DNA from: Elysia chlorotica
Lineage: Eukaryota; Mollusca; Gastropoda; Plakobranchidae
Length of the DNA stretch: 64,000 bases
Direction: 5' to 3'
NCBI GenBank assembly: GCA_003991915.1
Contig: RQTK01000305.1
Span: 369,354 to 433,353 of the forward strand
Positions 1 through 11,109 of the stretch are shown piece after piece. Position 1 is the first letter of the stretch; each line of letters begins with the position of its first letter. The notes below the pieces were generated by a model that saw only the letters and a program-made list of their open reading frames with translations, did no database searches and was not told where the DNA came from. Made by a program: the position numbers and the translations under genes.

Positions 1-310
1 ATCGCGTCGCTGTTTCAAATCAATTTTTTGAATATAATTTACGTAGACTCGGACACACTATCTTGTCACTTTTAACAAAACAATAAATACGAGAAATCAA
101 TTTAGGAACGCGACAATTTAACTTAATTAATAATCATCCTGTCTGAGGATTAAGATTACAACCCAAGAACGTCTAGATGTAAATCAAAATTTGGCAATAA
201 TTATACCTAGATCTATAATGGATATAAACAACAGCAAAATAACAACGCTCACTGCGGCAAGATTTTACAACATGATCAGAAGTATAAACAATCTTCTCTC
301 TACAAAAATT
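1..310 (-). repeat. LTR-like segment, cut by the window edge
   Basis: Read on the minus strand, this segment aligns over most of its length with the plus strand at 31440-31725. Shared stretches include TATACTTCTGATC, the AGTGAGCG block followed by ATTTTGCTGTTG, and GTGTCCGAGTCTAC. It lies on the 3' side of the pol fossil at 790-2440 and has the same orientation, so it is best read as that element's 3' LTR running off the left edge. The LTR identity is inferred from position and from the solo copy; no primer-binding or polypurine site was identified. Confidence 0.5.
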
Positions 311-789
311 TCAATCATTCTATCTCACTAATGCCCTATGATCTTACATACTCAAGGCATACTCAAGGCATAGATCTAGAAATCTCTAGGCATTTCTACC
401 TCATCCGAGAATATTCGAGAGAAAAATCGCAAGCTCCTGGTTCACATAATTATTCATTAACACTACTCACTCCCTCTCCTTTTAATTACGCTAAGCCCAC
501 AGAAGCCGATTTATGAACACTACTGACGCGGTACATCCTAGCACAGTAGCGTGCGCGTAAACAATACCACACCTGCCAAACACTAAGAAATCATTCTTAT
601 AATATTCTTATATCAATGACATTGCATTCAATCTCTTTAATCTCTTAACCACGCCAAAGGTATTATGGTAAACTTGCAGCAATCATGAGCTTCAGTTTAG
701 AACAAATGAAACCATCGGAAGGCATATCATCAAATGATTTATTCACAAACATTTGGTAAAACATTTCAAAACAAAACAATCAATGAACG
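311..789. other. unassigned sequence between LTR-like segment and pol fossil
   Basis: No gene or recognisable motif was seen. By position it could be the 3' non-coding part of the LTR element. The one open frame here, 61 codons on the plus strand at 331-516, has no recognisable motif or splice context. Confidence 0.3.
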
Positions 790-2440
790 CTATTCAACCA
801 ATAACTCGATGAAAAAATCTACACCTACATTCTCTGATCCTTTAATATGATCAACTGTAAAACTAACCTTGTAAGCATACCGCCCACTGCAATTACTATA
901 TAACTGGGCATTCAAATTCGATGCATCTAGATAAAGGAAAGGACGATTGTCGGCTTGCTTACCATTAAGGTTTAAAGACAAGCTTAGAAGCGCCCATACA
1001 ATCACTTCTGATTACGCAAACATGCACTTGCTCGGGCCATGATGTTCGCTTCACTCAATAGACGAAATGGAGCACTTCTATATGTTCTTGAAACGTCTCA
1101 GGGTATACCAAGATGTCGTTTACGTAAGCAGTGATATGGTTCATTCCGTTATGTTACTTCTTCACAGCTTGGGTCAGGGTAGCCCCAGAGTTCATCATGC
1201 CAAAAGGTACTCGTACAAACTTGTAATGCATCTCCTTAGTAACAAAAGGCATCTTCGCAATGTCTTCTGGGCGCAGAGGGATCTGCCAATAACCTTTGGT
1301 CAGGTCGATCTTTTTCTTATAACCCCAATATTTTCAATTGTCTGTAGCTCCTGTCGTAAAAGTTTATTAGATTCTGTTCGCAATGATCACTTGATCGCCA
1401 GTTTCAAACTTTCTGATCTTGATTCCTCGATCATGCAAATGTTTCTGTCTCCCTTGAGCTTTCTCGAGTTCTTGCTGGGCCAAGCCTCCTCCAGTCTCTA
1501 CCTCAACTCCAAAACATACTGGTAACTTAAACGTACATGCTCCTCTGCGACGCCTTTGGTCTAAAGTTGCCTCAGATTGTGCATTGGTCCTCCAAAATGT
1601 CCGCCATAAAGAAGCTAGAAAGTGAAAACTTCGTCGATTCTTGCAGCACCTGACGTTAAACAAAAAAGATTCGGTTGATAAATCGATGCCACTGCCTTGG
1701 CTATAGACAAAACCTTCTTAAAGTTTTCCTAAAGTTCTATTATACTTTTCAACCAATCTGCTGCACATAGGAAGATGATAAGGTACCGTTGTCGAACATG
1801 TGATCCCACGTACTTGATTTATTTATTTCATGCATTCAGACATGAACTGCGGGCCTTGATCACTTAGAATTTACTCTGGACACCCAGACGACATTACAGA
1901 TTGGCGAGTGCCTCTACCACTGTTTCTGCATTAATCTTCTTCAACGCCACAGCCTCTGGATATCTAGTTGCATCCACTGTCAAAATATATCGATGTCCTT
2001 CCTCACTAGGCGGATGGACAGGAACACCAAACTCTTTCTTGAAAGGAAACATCTGCCATTACACTTTCTGATGGCGTCCGTGGTGTAGACTGTTGACTAT
2101 TGAGTTGTTTTAACGTCCGACATCAGCACTACATATGTTATATTGTGGACTAAGACTGACGTCTGACAATTTTATGTGATGTCACACACGAGAGATAATG
2201 GGGATACCATGACTCCTGTCCCAGCCGGTCACTGACACCGACCCAACTAGTAGGGAGCGAAATCGCCAGAGCTCGAACCACGGATCTTTTGCATCGGAAA
2301 CCGATGTTCTACCCCAGGACCACCCCTTGGTGCAAAACCTGTTTCACTGTCTTCTGACATACGTCACAAGATAGGCAGTATCGTGTACCATCTCCTTCTA
2401 CGCCATAACAATCGAAGTTACTTGCCATATTATCCTTAGT
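790..2440 (-). mobile_element. Fossil Ty3/gypsy-type LTR retrotransposon pol, integrase-first (Gmr1-like) order
   Basis: Going 5' to 3' on the minus strand, recognisable pieces are: the zinc-binding head of an integrase (about 2440-2340), the integrase core (about 2065-1680), the GPY-type integrase tail (about 1510-1370), a short reverse transcriptase block (about 1320-1067) and the end of an RNase H domain (about 1000-800). The domains resemble Ty3/gypsy proteins, but integrase precedes reverse transcriptase, as in Ty1/copia and in the Gmr1 group of Ty3-like elements. The copy is clearly broken, with many breaks and missing segments, and a SINE is nested in the integrase (2089-2335). It looks old. 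Parts of two elements joined by chance would be an alternative explanation. Confidence 0.75.
2089..2335 (-). mobile_element. tRNA-headed SINE nested in the pol fossil
   Basis: On the minus strand the copy starts with a tRNA-like head (near 2335-2275, containing a B-box-like TGGTTCGAGCTC), continues through the shared body and ends with the tail TTAAAACAACTCAAT. It separates the integrase zinc-binding part from the integrase core of the fossil, so it inserted after that element. It belongs to the same family as the copies at 13783-14053 and 25034-25275. Confidence 0.8.
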
Positions 2441-2464
2441 TCTTTCGATGTCTTGGCTTGTTGC

Positions 2465-2640
2465 TCAGATCCATTATACATCTAGATATTTTGTAAAGTG
2501 CTGATTTAGATTTAGACATTCTAGAATTATATTTTTTGCACTCAGACAGGGTTTTTATAATAACATTTTTATTATTACGTTTCTACAAAGGACTTCTAGT
2601 GTTTATTATTTTGTAAATGTGGCCTTTTATTCAATAAATT
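2465..2640 (+). repeat. LTR-like segment in opposite orientation to the pol fossil
   Basis: The plus strand aligns with 31520-31660: a CTAGATATT block, a TAGACATT block, then CGTTTCTACAA followed by TTCTAGTG. The same sequence family forms the left-edge segment 1-310, but in the other orientation. This piece is therefore not the expected 5' LTR of the minus-strand fossil; it may be a separate solo LTR or a rearrangement product. Confidence 0.45.
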
Positions 2641-4025
2641 GACGTGTACAGGGCTAGGGACGTGCCTATATATTTTTTCACTGGATTAATTTCTGTCTCA
2701 CCTTATGCAAAAAAAAGGGTTGACTAAGTCGTGGATTGGAGTGTCTCGTCACAACAACTAAAAGTTATGACTGTAAGCATGTATGTGCTGATAAAGAATA
2801 TCTAAATGCGGGGGCATTAATTGCAAAACCCACCTTTTTAATACGATTTTTAGCTAGGTATGTTAAACGAAATCTTTATATAAATGCTTTTCTTAACATC
2901 GATCGAAAGTCAGACCCCACATATTATCTCACGATTTTTGTTCAGAAATAAAATCTTGTAAGAACATTCTAATATTGTGTTCGAAAAATATTAAGAAAAT
3001 AAAGCTGATAATAGCCCAGTCTTTCCATAACCAGATACCGCTTTAAGAACTGAAATCTAGTTTTGGGCACAATAGCAACCCACACCAATACTCATACAAA
3101 ATGTATTACTCTCTTCATAGTTATGCACTACATTAAAAATGTCTTTAAAAAACATTACCATCAAATGGGGTAATAAAATGAGACATCTTCTCATTTAGTA
3201 CCCGTTCATAATTCTTCCTAATGTAGTTAGTTTATTTAAGGTTTGTTTACTTTTAGGACACCAGTTTTATTATACTTTAGACAATGGGGGAAGAGTAATA
3301 AAGCTTCTTTATTGCGCTGTTTGTTAGATCTGAAATATACGAAGGCTTGTTTGTATTGTTTTTAAAATCCATTCCGTTATGAGGGAGTATTTTTAACTTT
3401 CAACTTGAAAACACGGGGTAAATCTGGCACAAAACGTTAATAAAAGTTTTGATCTAGAATCTTATACGTATTTAAAAGCACGATGTATTGGCAGTTTCCC
3501 CTATCATCTTCAAATATACATTTACTATATCTTTTAAAAAAAGTGTTAAATATATATACACATCGTTCTAGGAATAATGCAGTTATTATTTTTATCGACC
3601 ACTAAAAATGCATATGATTTTTTTTAACACTCAAAGAGTCCAATTTAAAATAGTTGTCTTATTCACGCTGGTTGCTTAGCACAGATTGAACAATACAAAG
3701 CTACAACATCAAAAACCGAAAAACAAAAACAAAAATTACCCTGATCGCTATGAGTAGATCGAAATTTTAAGAATTTTTAAGATTTTTTTAGAAGTACACT
3801 TTTAGTGAAAATGTAGTGGTCTGCCTTTCCTAAATCTAATATAAATAACAATAGACTTTGAGGCATATATTAGTGTGTTTGTTCGTCCTTAGATGTTAGT
3901 GCGTCCATTAACAAGTATTAGTGCTTCCGTATTTAGTGGTTGCAATCTGGATTTTCCCAACCAAGACAGCAGTTCATGTAAAGAGACTTAGTAAACACCC
4001 TTCACAGAAACCTGCTTTTTAGTAA
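2641..4025. other. unassigned AT-rich sequence
   Basis: No gene, RNA or transposon could be recognised. A 71-codon open frame on the plus strand (2736-2951) has no motif and no splice context. Short TA runs occur near 3550. Confidence 0.4.
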
Positions 4026-4124
4026 GCGTTGTGGTCTAGCTAAATAAACCATGCCCGCTTTGAGCGGCAAGGCGATTCGGTGCAGACGCATCTACATTTC
4101 GAGGGTTCTAATCCCACAAAGCGC
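4026..4124 (+). repeat. tRNA-like sequence with long variable region (tRNA pseudogene or SINE head)
   Basis: The ends (GCGTTGTG and CACAAAGCGC) can form a near-perfect acceptor-like stem. A TGGT/ACCA arm and a TGCC/GGCA arm follow, and GGGTTCTAATCCC resembles a B box with its T arm. The spacing fits only a tRNA with a long variable arm, and the anticodon loop is irregular, so a functional tRNA is unlikely. A tRNA-derived SINE head is the other reading. Confidence 0.3.
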
Positions 4125-5190
4125 CATTATTGTTCGGCCATTTTCACTAAAAGCCTTCCACTGTGGAAAAAATACCTACATTTCCAGATCTATTTACAAT
4201 GCCCTAATGGTCTGCATATCCAAAATCTAATTTAGCACAGACCTTTCAGCGTAAAAACAGAGCCGGAAAGTTTAAGTTGGCGTGCAAATCAAAAACAGAG
4301 GTCCAACTTTCATTTTTAATAAGGTGCAGAAAATTGTACATAGATCTACCAAACAGTTGGATAAAAGCATTTTATAAAGACAAAGAGTTGTAAGTAACAA
4401 GTCGCAGTGGCTTCAACTTGTCGAAAATCTTCATAGTTTTATAACTTAGAGGAGTCGTAATGTTACCACAAGATATTACTTTATTCCCAAATAGACGCTG
4501 ATTTACTTATCTCCATTAGATTGAAATGATCCCTTCCAAGGTAATTTCAATTTAGTTTTGGTCTTAATGATCACGATCAGGATGTTCGTGACTCTGTCAC
4601 ATTTGGAGCTCGCCTAATCGTGACAGGTGAAAAATATTTTTAAGGCAGAGTTATCTGAACAGTGCTTCCCCAGCATGAAATAAAGAATTGTCTATCTGAA
4701 GTTTTGGAAAGTTGGAGGTGACAGCATGGATAGCTTCCGTCCGGACAAAAGATTCATAAAAAAATAACTGTAGAGATTGGCAGTCTGGTTTTACAGTAAA
4801 ATAAAGATGATTATTACATGAATTTGTAATAAAACGTAATGTATCAAAACTTTTTATTGCGTTTACTCCGTTGCACAAAATAATCGAATAGAACCTTTTA
4901 AATGTTCTAAAAATAACTATTTTGTGATGGCGCGAGAAAACATAAAATTAGTCTCAGAAAAAATCCTTCTTTAATGTAAACATTTAAAAAAATTAAGGAA
5001 CAAGGACCAAGTTTGGTAGAGAATGTGTAACAAATATTATATAAAATTCATTCCATTGTAAAATACTAATAGGTAACTATACTAAGGAATAATAATGTAA
5101 TGAGCATATGCCAAAACGTGCGATACGACTTTTAAAACCGCATTGTTTAGCAACTCAACTAGTTCCTCAAACACCTCTCTACCACAAAAA
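4125..5190. other. unassigned sequence
   Basis: Nothing could be recognised. A 75-codon minus-strand open frame (4651-4878) ends in a stop and has no convincing acceptor, so it is not called. Confidence 0.35.
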
Positions 5191-5243
5191 GGTCGTAAAA
5201 TATTCAGGGAACCATAAGCTTACTACAACGTTGTACTTACAGC
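5191..5243 (+). repeat. weak copy of the GGTCGTAAG mini inverted-repeat family
   Basis: It starts GGTCGTAAAA and ends GTTGTACTTACAGCC, with AAGCTTAC in the middle, as in the copies at 32030-32132 and 56945-57035. The termini are degraded and no target duplication is clear. Confidence 0.35.
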
Positions 5244-6344
5244 CCAATATCTGTTTGTCCTCGGGTTTGTCATAATATCGCTTTTAGACATACCAGAGGC
5301 TTTAGAAATGCCAAAACGTGAAGAAGAAAAAAAGCTCTCAGAGTATGCCGTTTATTAGGCTTTAAAGTTTGTGGAATGAAGAGGGTTGACATTTTTAATT
5401 CAAATATCACTGTAACCTGTAACCTCTGCAGTCATAACCATCCTTTATGGCTAACCTTTTTCATTCACAAAAAAAAAAACAACCCAGAAAGGTTTGTACT
5501 GAAAGCCACGTGCAAATTATTGTCACTATTGTGTGTGTCGCAACAGAATCAAGAGCAAATTTTGTTATAACGCAAGTAACCTTTTGAGTCATAACACAAT
5601 TCAAAATGTTCAATGTTTAAACCTTACAAATATGAGAAATGAAAAACCATATACAAAGTACAGACAGTGAGATAAGGTTCAGAACCCCGTGTCAAAAGAA
5701 GTCAAGATAAAGGCAGACAAATATTCAGATACTCCCCCTCCCCCCTCCCACACACCCAAACACACACATACACACACACTAGTATTGTATATAACAATAG
5801 TTTCAAAAAATTGACAGCTATGTATATCACATACTAGAAATACAACAGTATTGAATGTTATTCTGTTAACATTAACTTGCAAATTATTTCAAGGAAAATC
5901 CATGTGCATAGTTTGGAAAATAGTGTAAAAACATGCCGATCCTTTGATTTTGTCACAACCAAGAATCAAACCTAAAGGTAACCCATGGAAAGAGGTCGTC
6001 TAAAGCTTACATGAGGTTTAATATTAATTAGCGTTGGTTGGAGGTTTTTTTTTAATCTTACTTTTTTGGACAATATTTAGAGACTACCACTTAGGATGTT
6101 CGTCTTATCTTAACTCAATTTAAAGACCACTTAAAATAAATCAATGCCTTGTATAACGCACATTTTTCTTATTCAGTGAGTAAAAAAACATGCTTTAAAA
6201 TACGTAATTTCTGAGTTAAAAGTTTAAAAAAATGAAAGTGGACGAAATAAGAAGCCTTTAAAACGTATCTGCGTAAGATAAAAAAGTCAACATCCAACAA
6301 TCGTGAGAACCCACCCCCTTCACTGTCTCTTTCTCTCTTTCCCT
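5244..6344. other. unassigned sequence with a short CA-rich run
   Basis: No gene was seen. A CA-rich run lies near 5745-5780 after a C-rich stretch. The small open frames here are low complexity or unsupported. Confidence 0.35.
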
Positions 6345-6348
6345 CTCA

Positions 6349-6396
<48 letters not shown>

Positions 6397-6512
6397 AGCA
6401 CTTTCTTTATTTCTACTTTTTTTTCTATCTCTCTGTGCCTCCCCCTCAGTTTTTCTTTGTGTCTACCAGTCTTCTTTCTACCTATCTATTATGCATCTAT
6501 CAATCGATCTAA

Positions 6513-6581
<69 letters not shown>

Positions 6582-6616
6582 GATCGATCTATATCTATCT
6601 ATCTATTTATTTATCT
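6345..6616 (+). repeat. (CT)n followed by (CTAT)n microsatellites
   Basis: A pure CT run ends near 6393. A CTAT tetranucleotide array runs from about 6513 to 6610, interrupted near 6581 by CGATCGATC. The long serine/leucine and tyrosine/leucine/serine open frames across it are products of the repeat. Confidence 0.95.
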
Positions 6617-7189
6617 ACAAATCTTTACCCCCCCCCTCAATTTCCCTTTGACCGCGTCTCGCTCCGTTTCAACCCTTTTTCTATAATCTATTTCTGCCAT
6701 AACTATGATGATGCTAAACATGTCGTGTATTTGTTTCCTCTAAATCTGGCCCTTGCGAGTTGGCACCAGATCAATCCTCGATGGAAGGTTTGTTCTCGCT
6801 TTTCCCCACTTGCTCAGAGATAACAAGGATCGTTACCGTCTAAATTGATCCTAATCTTGGTAAATCCCCGCATAGCTTCTGGCAATTTAATTCAAAGTGT
6901 TCAGAAAAGATGAATTGAGTAGTTGTCAATGCCTGGACATTAAGACAACATTTTCAGTTCAAAGAAGTAATAGCATACCATATGGCTGATCTTTTATGCA
7001 GATATTTGAATTATGAGAATAAAATCGATTATTTTTTGTATATTAAAAAAAACACGTTTTAAACAGGGGATTGCATAGTTTAACAAAATAATGTTACACT
7101 TTAATACATTTAAAGTGACTACATAAAAACTATTTTTAGAGTAGTTAAATCTCTTGAACAACGACTTGTCCTGTTTAGAAAGTAGTAAT
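6617..7189. other. unassigned sequence
   Basis: Nothing recognised between the microsatellite and the LINE-like tail. Confidence 0.35.
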
Positions 7190-7330
7190 TATTGTTTTAA
7201 AACCTTCAAAGACATTGAAAACCTGAATAAGTTTGCAGAAGAGAGGGATCAGTGGAGAATTCTGTGCACAAGAATACAAAAGGAAGCCGAGGCGTTGCAG
7301 TCTTACGACTATGATGAGGAACGGCGATAA
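7190..7330 (+). mobile_element. possible LINE ORF2 C-terminal remnant
   Basis: A 46-codon plus-strand frame ends at TAA 7328-7330 and contains NKFAEERDQWRILC followed by a charged tail ending DYDEERR. The pattern [L/F]A-x-[D/E]RDxWRxLC just before the stop is what many LINE ORF2 proteins show at their C terminus. The upstream part is not recognisable, so this would be a short 5'-truncated relic. A host exon is possible but no acceptor is evident. Confidence 0.4.
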
Positions 7331-8490
7331 GTCAGTCAAGTCAAATCTCTTTGTAAGCTTTCCTTTAAATACCAACGTAAAGCGAAATCTATCTCCCTAA
7401 AAATGATACTATACATTCTCAACAAAATAATCAATGGTCATGTAAATTACACAACATCAATAGAAAAATAAAAGCAGTGAAAAAGAGTGAGACAAAGGCC
7501 GATTATGTTTCATCTAGATTGTAATACACCGGCCGTCTAAGTATCCATTGATCTACCCCACAATGATGGCCCAACTTAATCCCACAAGAAGGTAAGTGAC
7601 TTGTTTTTCAAACTGCAGCAGTTGTTGTAGTAGTGTCGATTTTCCATTCGGGGGTCGAAGTCGCTACCGATCAAAGATAACCCTTTTGTCGTATCACCTC
7701 TAATACGTCATTTAAAGCTCTAATATTAAATAGCAATTTACGCAACTAGCTATGGTTTGCAAATCCTTGACATAAAAATATAAAAAGAATCGTAAGCGTT
7801 CATAAAAAGAAACATTTAAACAGGTAACAAAACAAAATGTGACTCGGTCGTTTTGTTGAAACTTAGCGATTGGTGTTACTTTTTCAGTAAGCTTTTTTAA
7901 AACACAGCCAACATCAAATAGCATTTCAGTCTTTCCGTCGGTGTATGTTGCTTGCTTTTCGTATGTCTCTATTTCTCCTTACTCTCTCTGCCTCCCTCAC
8001 TCCCGCTCTCTCCATCCCTATACCTTTGAGAGGATCACTTTCTCTATTTACTCTACCCAACTCGGTGTCTTTATCTCTCTATTTTCTCTCTCCATTGCGG
8101 TGAGTCTAGCTCTCTCTATCTCTGTCTTCTTCCTGTCTCTCTATTTGCCTCTATATATCTTTATTTTGTACTTCCCCATGTCTCTCAATCTTTGTTTGTG
8201 CCTCTATCTTTCTATAAAACGAATCAGGTTTAACTCGATTCCAAGATAAATTACTAGATCTACGCATCTCAAAAATGTTTCCCCGAAGAAAATAAGAAAA
8301 AGTAAGATGAATGCCAAAATGTAGACCTGTATCCAATTTATCTAAATTATTTGGATGTCAAAAGCAAATATTTATGTAAAACTCACACAGCGTGATTTTT
8401 AAACATTTTACGTAGTTTGAACTACTTTGGAGTAGGTAAAAATTTAATTTCCACGTTAAGAATTAATCTATTAATTTACTTTCGTTAACG
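7331..8490. other. unassigned sequence, pyrimidine-rich near 7970-8210
   Basis: No gene was recognised. A GAAG|GTAAGTG sequence at about 7590 looks like a splice donor behind ATGATGGCC, but no further support was found. The 7970-8210 part is rich in C and T and gives spurious frames. Confidence 0.3.
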
Positions 8491-8496
8491 CTTTTT

Positions 8497-8680
8497 TCAT
8501 GTTCTTGTGACGACCTGCAAGCTTTCTTATTTACATGTTTTTACGACGAGCTGCAAGCTTTCTTATTTATATGTTCTTATGACGAGCTGTGAGCTTTCTT
8601 ATTTATATTTTCTTACGGCAAGCTGCAAGCTTTACATTTTATACGGCGAACTGGACGCTTTCTTATTTACATGTTCTTAC
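8497..8680 (+). repeat. 36-bp minisatellite, five diverged copies
   Basis: The unit reads CGAGCTGCAAGCTTTCTTAT and continues with TTACATGTTCTTA. Copies are anchored at 8511, 8547, 8583, 8619 and 8647; the first four are spaced 36 bp and the last step is 28 bp. The period is a multiple of three, so the plus frame stays open and repeats a 12-residue pattern. It lies just downstream (minus sense) of the candidate start exon 8755-8867, so it would be in that gene's intron. Confidence 0.85.
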
Positions 8681-8754
8681 CACCGATGCTTTATACAAGT
8701 TAATGTTTTGATTTTGGCAAAATCTCACAAACTTCCCACAAAACCTAGACTTAC

Positions 8755-8867
8755 CGTTTGTCCGCGATGGTCTGGAATCGTGGTATTATCCATGATAGCA
8801 AGTTTGTATAATACGCTCTTCTCGTGTATTATTTGCTCACTCTAGTTTGCCAGATGGGTAGAGGTAG
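8755..8867 (-). CDS. candidate start-codon exon of an unidentified gene
   Basis: On the minus strand a strong polypyrimidine tract and CAG (TTCTGTTTTTCAG, ending 8868) precede a 113-nt exon. It ends at 8755 in front of a consensus donor GTAAGTC. All three frames are closed upstream, but an ATG at 8793 opens MDNTTIPDHRGQT and reaches the donor in phase 0. This fits a second exon carrying 5' UTR and the start codon. The family cannot be told from 13 residues. The next exon would lie below 8755 on the minus strand; none was found. Both splice sites look good, but there is no homology support. Confidence 0.35.
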
Positions 8868-8937
8868 CTGAAAAACAGAAACAGAAGAATATAAAAAAGA
8901 TATACGATGAGGTTCACACGCTTTCTTTTAAATTTTA

Positions 8938-9062
8938 GAAAGTTTGAAGACTAACGTCTGACATTTTTACGTTGTGCCACACAGAGACAGTACGGGGATT
9001 CCAAGAATCCTATATCAGCCGGTCACGTTTGACTGACACCGACTCGACCAGTACGGGAATGC
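8938..9062 (-). mobile_element. SINE fragment (body only)
   Basis: It carries the shared body (ACGTCTGACA, TGCCACACAGAGACAGT, CAGCCGGTCAC, CTGACACCGACTCGACCAGTA) without the tRNA head or the terminal tail. Confidence 0.75.
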
Positions 9063-10916
9063 ATTTTGTGCTACAAAGTTATTGTTTTTAATTATTTACT
9101 TGAAAAAACTCCTTGCCAATCGATGCTAGAACGACCGCTTTTGTTTCTAATTACACAGTATAGCTACCTGTGAACGAAAAATTATTATCTTTGATTATGG
9201 TACGTCAACTTTCACAAAACTTCAGTATTTCCAAATATTTCTCATCATTAATATATCTTTTACCACATCATTCTTCAGAATTCTGGCGAATAGTTCTATG
9301 TCGACATAAAAGTAATGGAAGACAAAGGAGTCAATGTATATATTACTTTGAGCGACCGCCTGAGATAATCTGTTGGAAGTCATGGTAGAGCCCTGTAATT
9401 GCCATACTTTGTGTCTTCCTCTGATCCGGGGAGTAAATCGCTATAGAAGCTTGTGTTTTTTATCAGGCATTATGGTAGTTTGTTAAGATCTGAGAAAAAC
9501 CATCAGTAGGTGGCCGAGGAAGATGCACAGGTGGAGGTAAATGTATCGACCCCACCTCATTGTGAAAATTAATCTAAAAACAGCAACAGCTTGTTAAGAT
9601 CTGTGAGAACAAATTTATCTTGAGCTACGACTATCGACTGGTGAAGCAAATTGCAAAGTGGTTGACCTGGTTATGAAATGTAAAGGCGGAGAAACGTGGG
9701 GGTCCATGGGCACTTAAAGATAATGGCAGCTTGTTAACTAGATAGCAGTAAAACATTGATCGTGGTTGTCCCCAATATCGTATCCATTGTAATAATGTGG
9801 GATTTATTCCCTATCAAAATTTAGTTTAGATATATTATTGGCAATTAGGTAGACTAAATGAAGGAGTTATACTCAATCGACCACCCCCAAAAAAAAAAAA
9901 AAACCCCACAAAAAGCCCTTTCCTTACCTCTTTAACAGACATAGTTTAAATTGTTATCTTGTTGAGGCACAAGTGAAAAGATTATAAGACCATCCATTCG
10001 TGACTTTTTTGTCTAATTCTTTTCTTTGTCGCTTTTTATCTCCTCTGCCTCGGAGTTTTAATTAGCCTTACTTTATTCTTTTACTTCTTCTTCCTTCACT
10101 GCATATTGTCTTTTACTTCCTCTTTCTTCACTGCATAATGTCTTTTACTTTCCCTCACTTTCTTTACTGGTTTTATTCAACATCAGTTTCTAATTTTCCC
10201 CAGTTGTTTTTGTTTTTCACAACCATATTTAAACAATACTGTACACAAAAAATGAAGTTGTGAAATGAGCAGTTTTGGTAACAGCATCGTAAAAGTGAGA
10301 TCTAACTAATAAAGAGGTGATCCTAGTCTGCATGAAAACTTTGGTAACAGATTATAAGGACTTTCAAAGATGGAATGGACTAAAAATATTGGCAATAATC
10401 AAAGGCAATGTCTATACAAAAATAGTATAACAGCCACATTAAAGTAACTTTTCTATCTTAGTCGATGTCATCAAGTCTATAGAAGCCGAAATCCCAACGT
10501 CATGAAATAAAGAGGCGCCTCAAAAATGGCAAATAAATTATAGTGATTTTGGACTTCAAAATAAAAGAACAACGGTGATGGTTACAAATAATAAAAATAA
10601 ATATCACTTGAGGGAAAATAAAACGGATATAAACGCATCGAGGAGACAACCACAATAGTTTTATATTTCATAATTTATTATTTTAAACAATTTTTACTTT
10701 TTACCAATAGTTAAAACAGGCCGGATGGTTTTATTTTCTGATGAAAGGCTTTGGACTCCGCTATCTGAAAAATAACCAGGCAAATGTTGAAAGCAGTAAC
10801 TGTTAGATTCACTTATTTTCATTTTTGACTTTCTTAGCGTTTAGAGTTTGTTGGGTTTGAAATTTTACGTTATCTATTCTTTTTTCGGGAGATGTGGAGG
10901 GGCATAGTCACCAGCG
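9063..10916. other. unassigned sequence
   Basis: No gene or element was recognised. A short ATGTCTGTTAAAGAG before GTAAGG (minus strand, near 9930) resembles a minimal first exon but is too short to call. Poly-A and CT-rich runs occur near 9890 and 10080-10150. Confidence 0.3.

Positions 10917-11109
<193 letters not shown>

Noticed and set aside
1067-1525. 152-codon plus-strand frame
   Set aside because: It runs antisense to the reverse transcriptase and integrase-tail parts of the LTR fossil; the minus-strand reading is the meaningful one.
4651-4878. 75-codon minus-strand frame with mixed composition
   Set aside because: No convincing acceptor or donor and no motif; the sequence is AT-rich like its surroundings.
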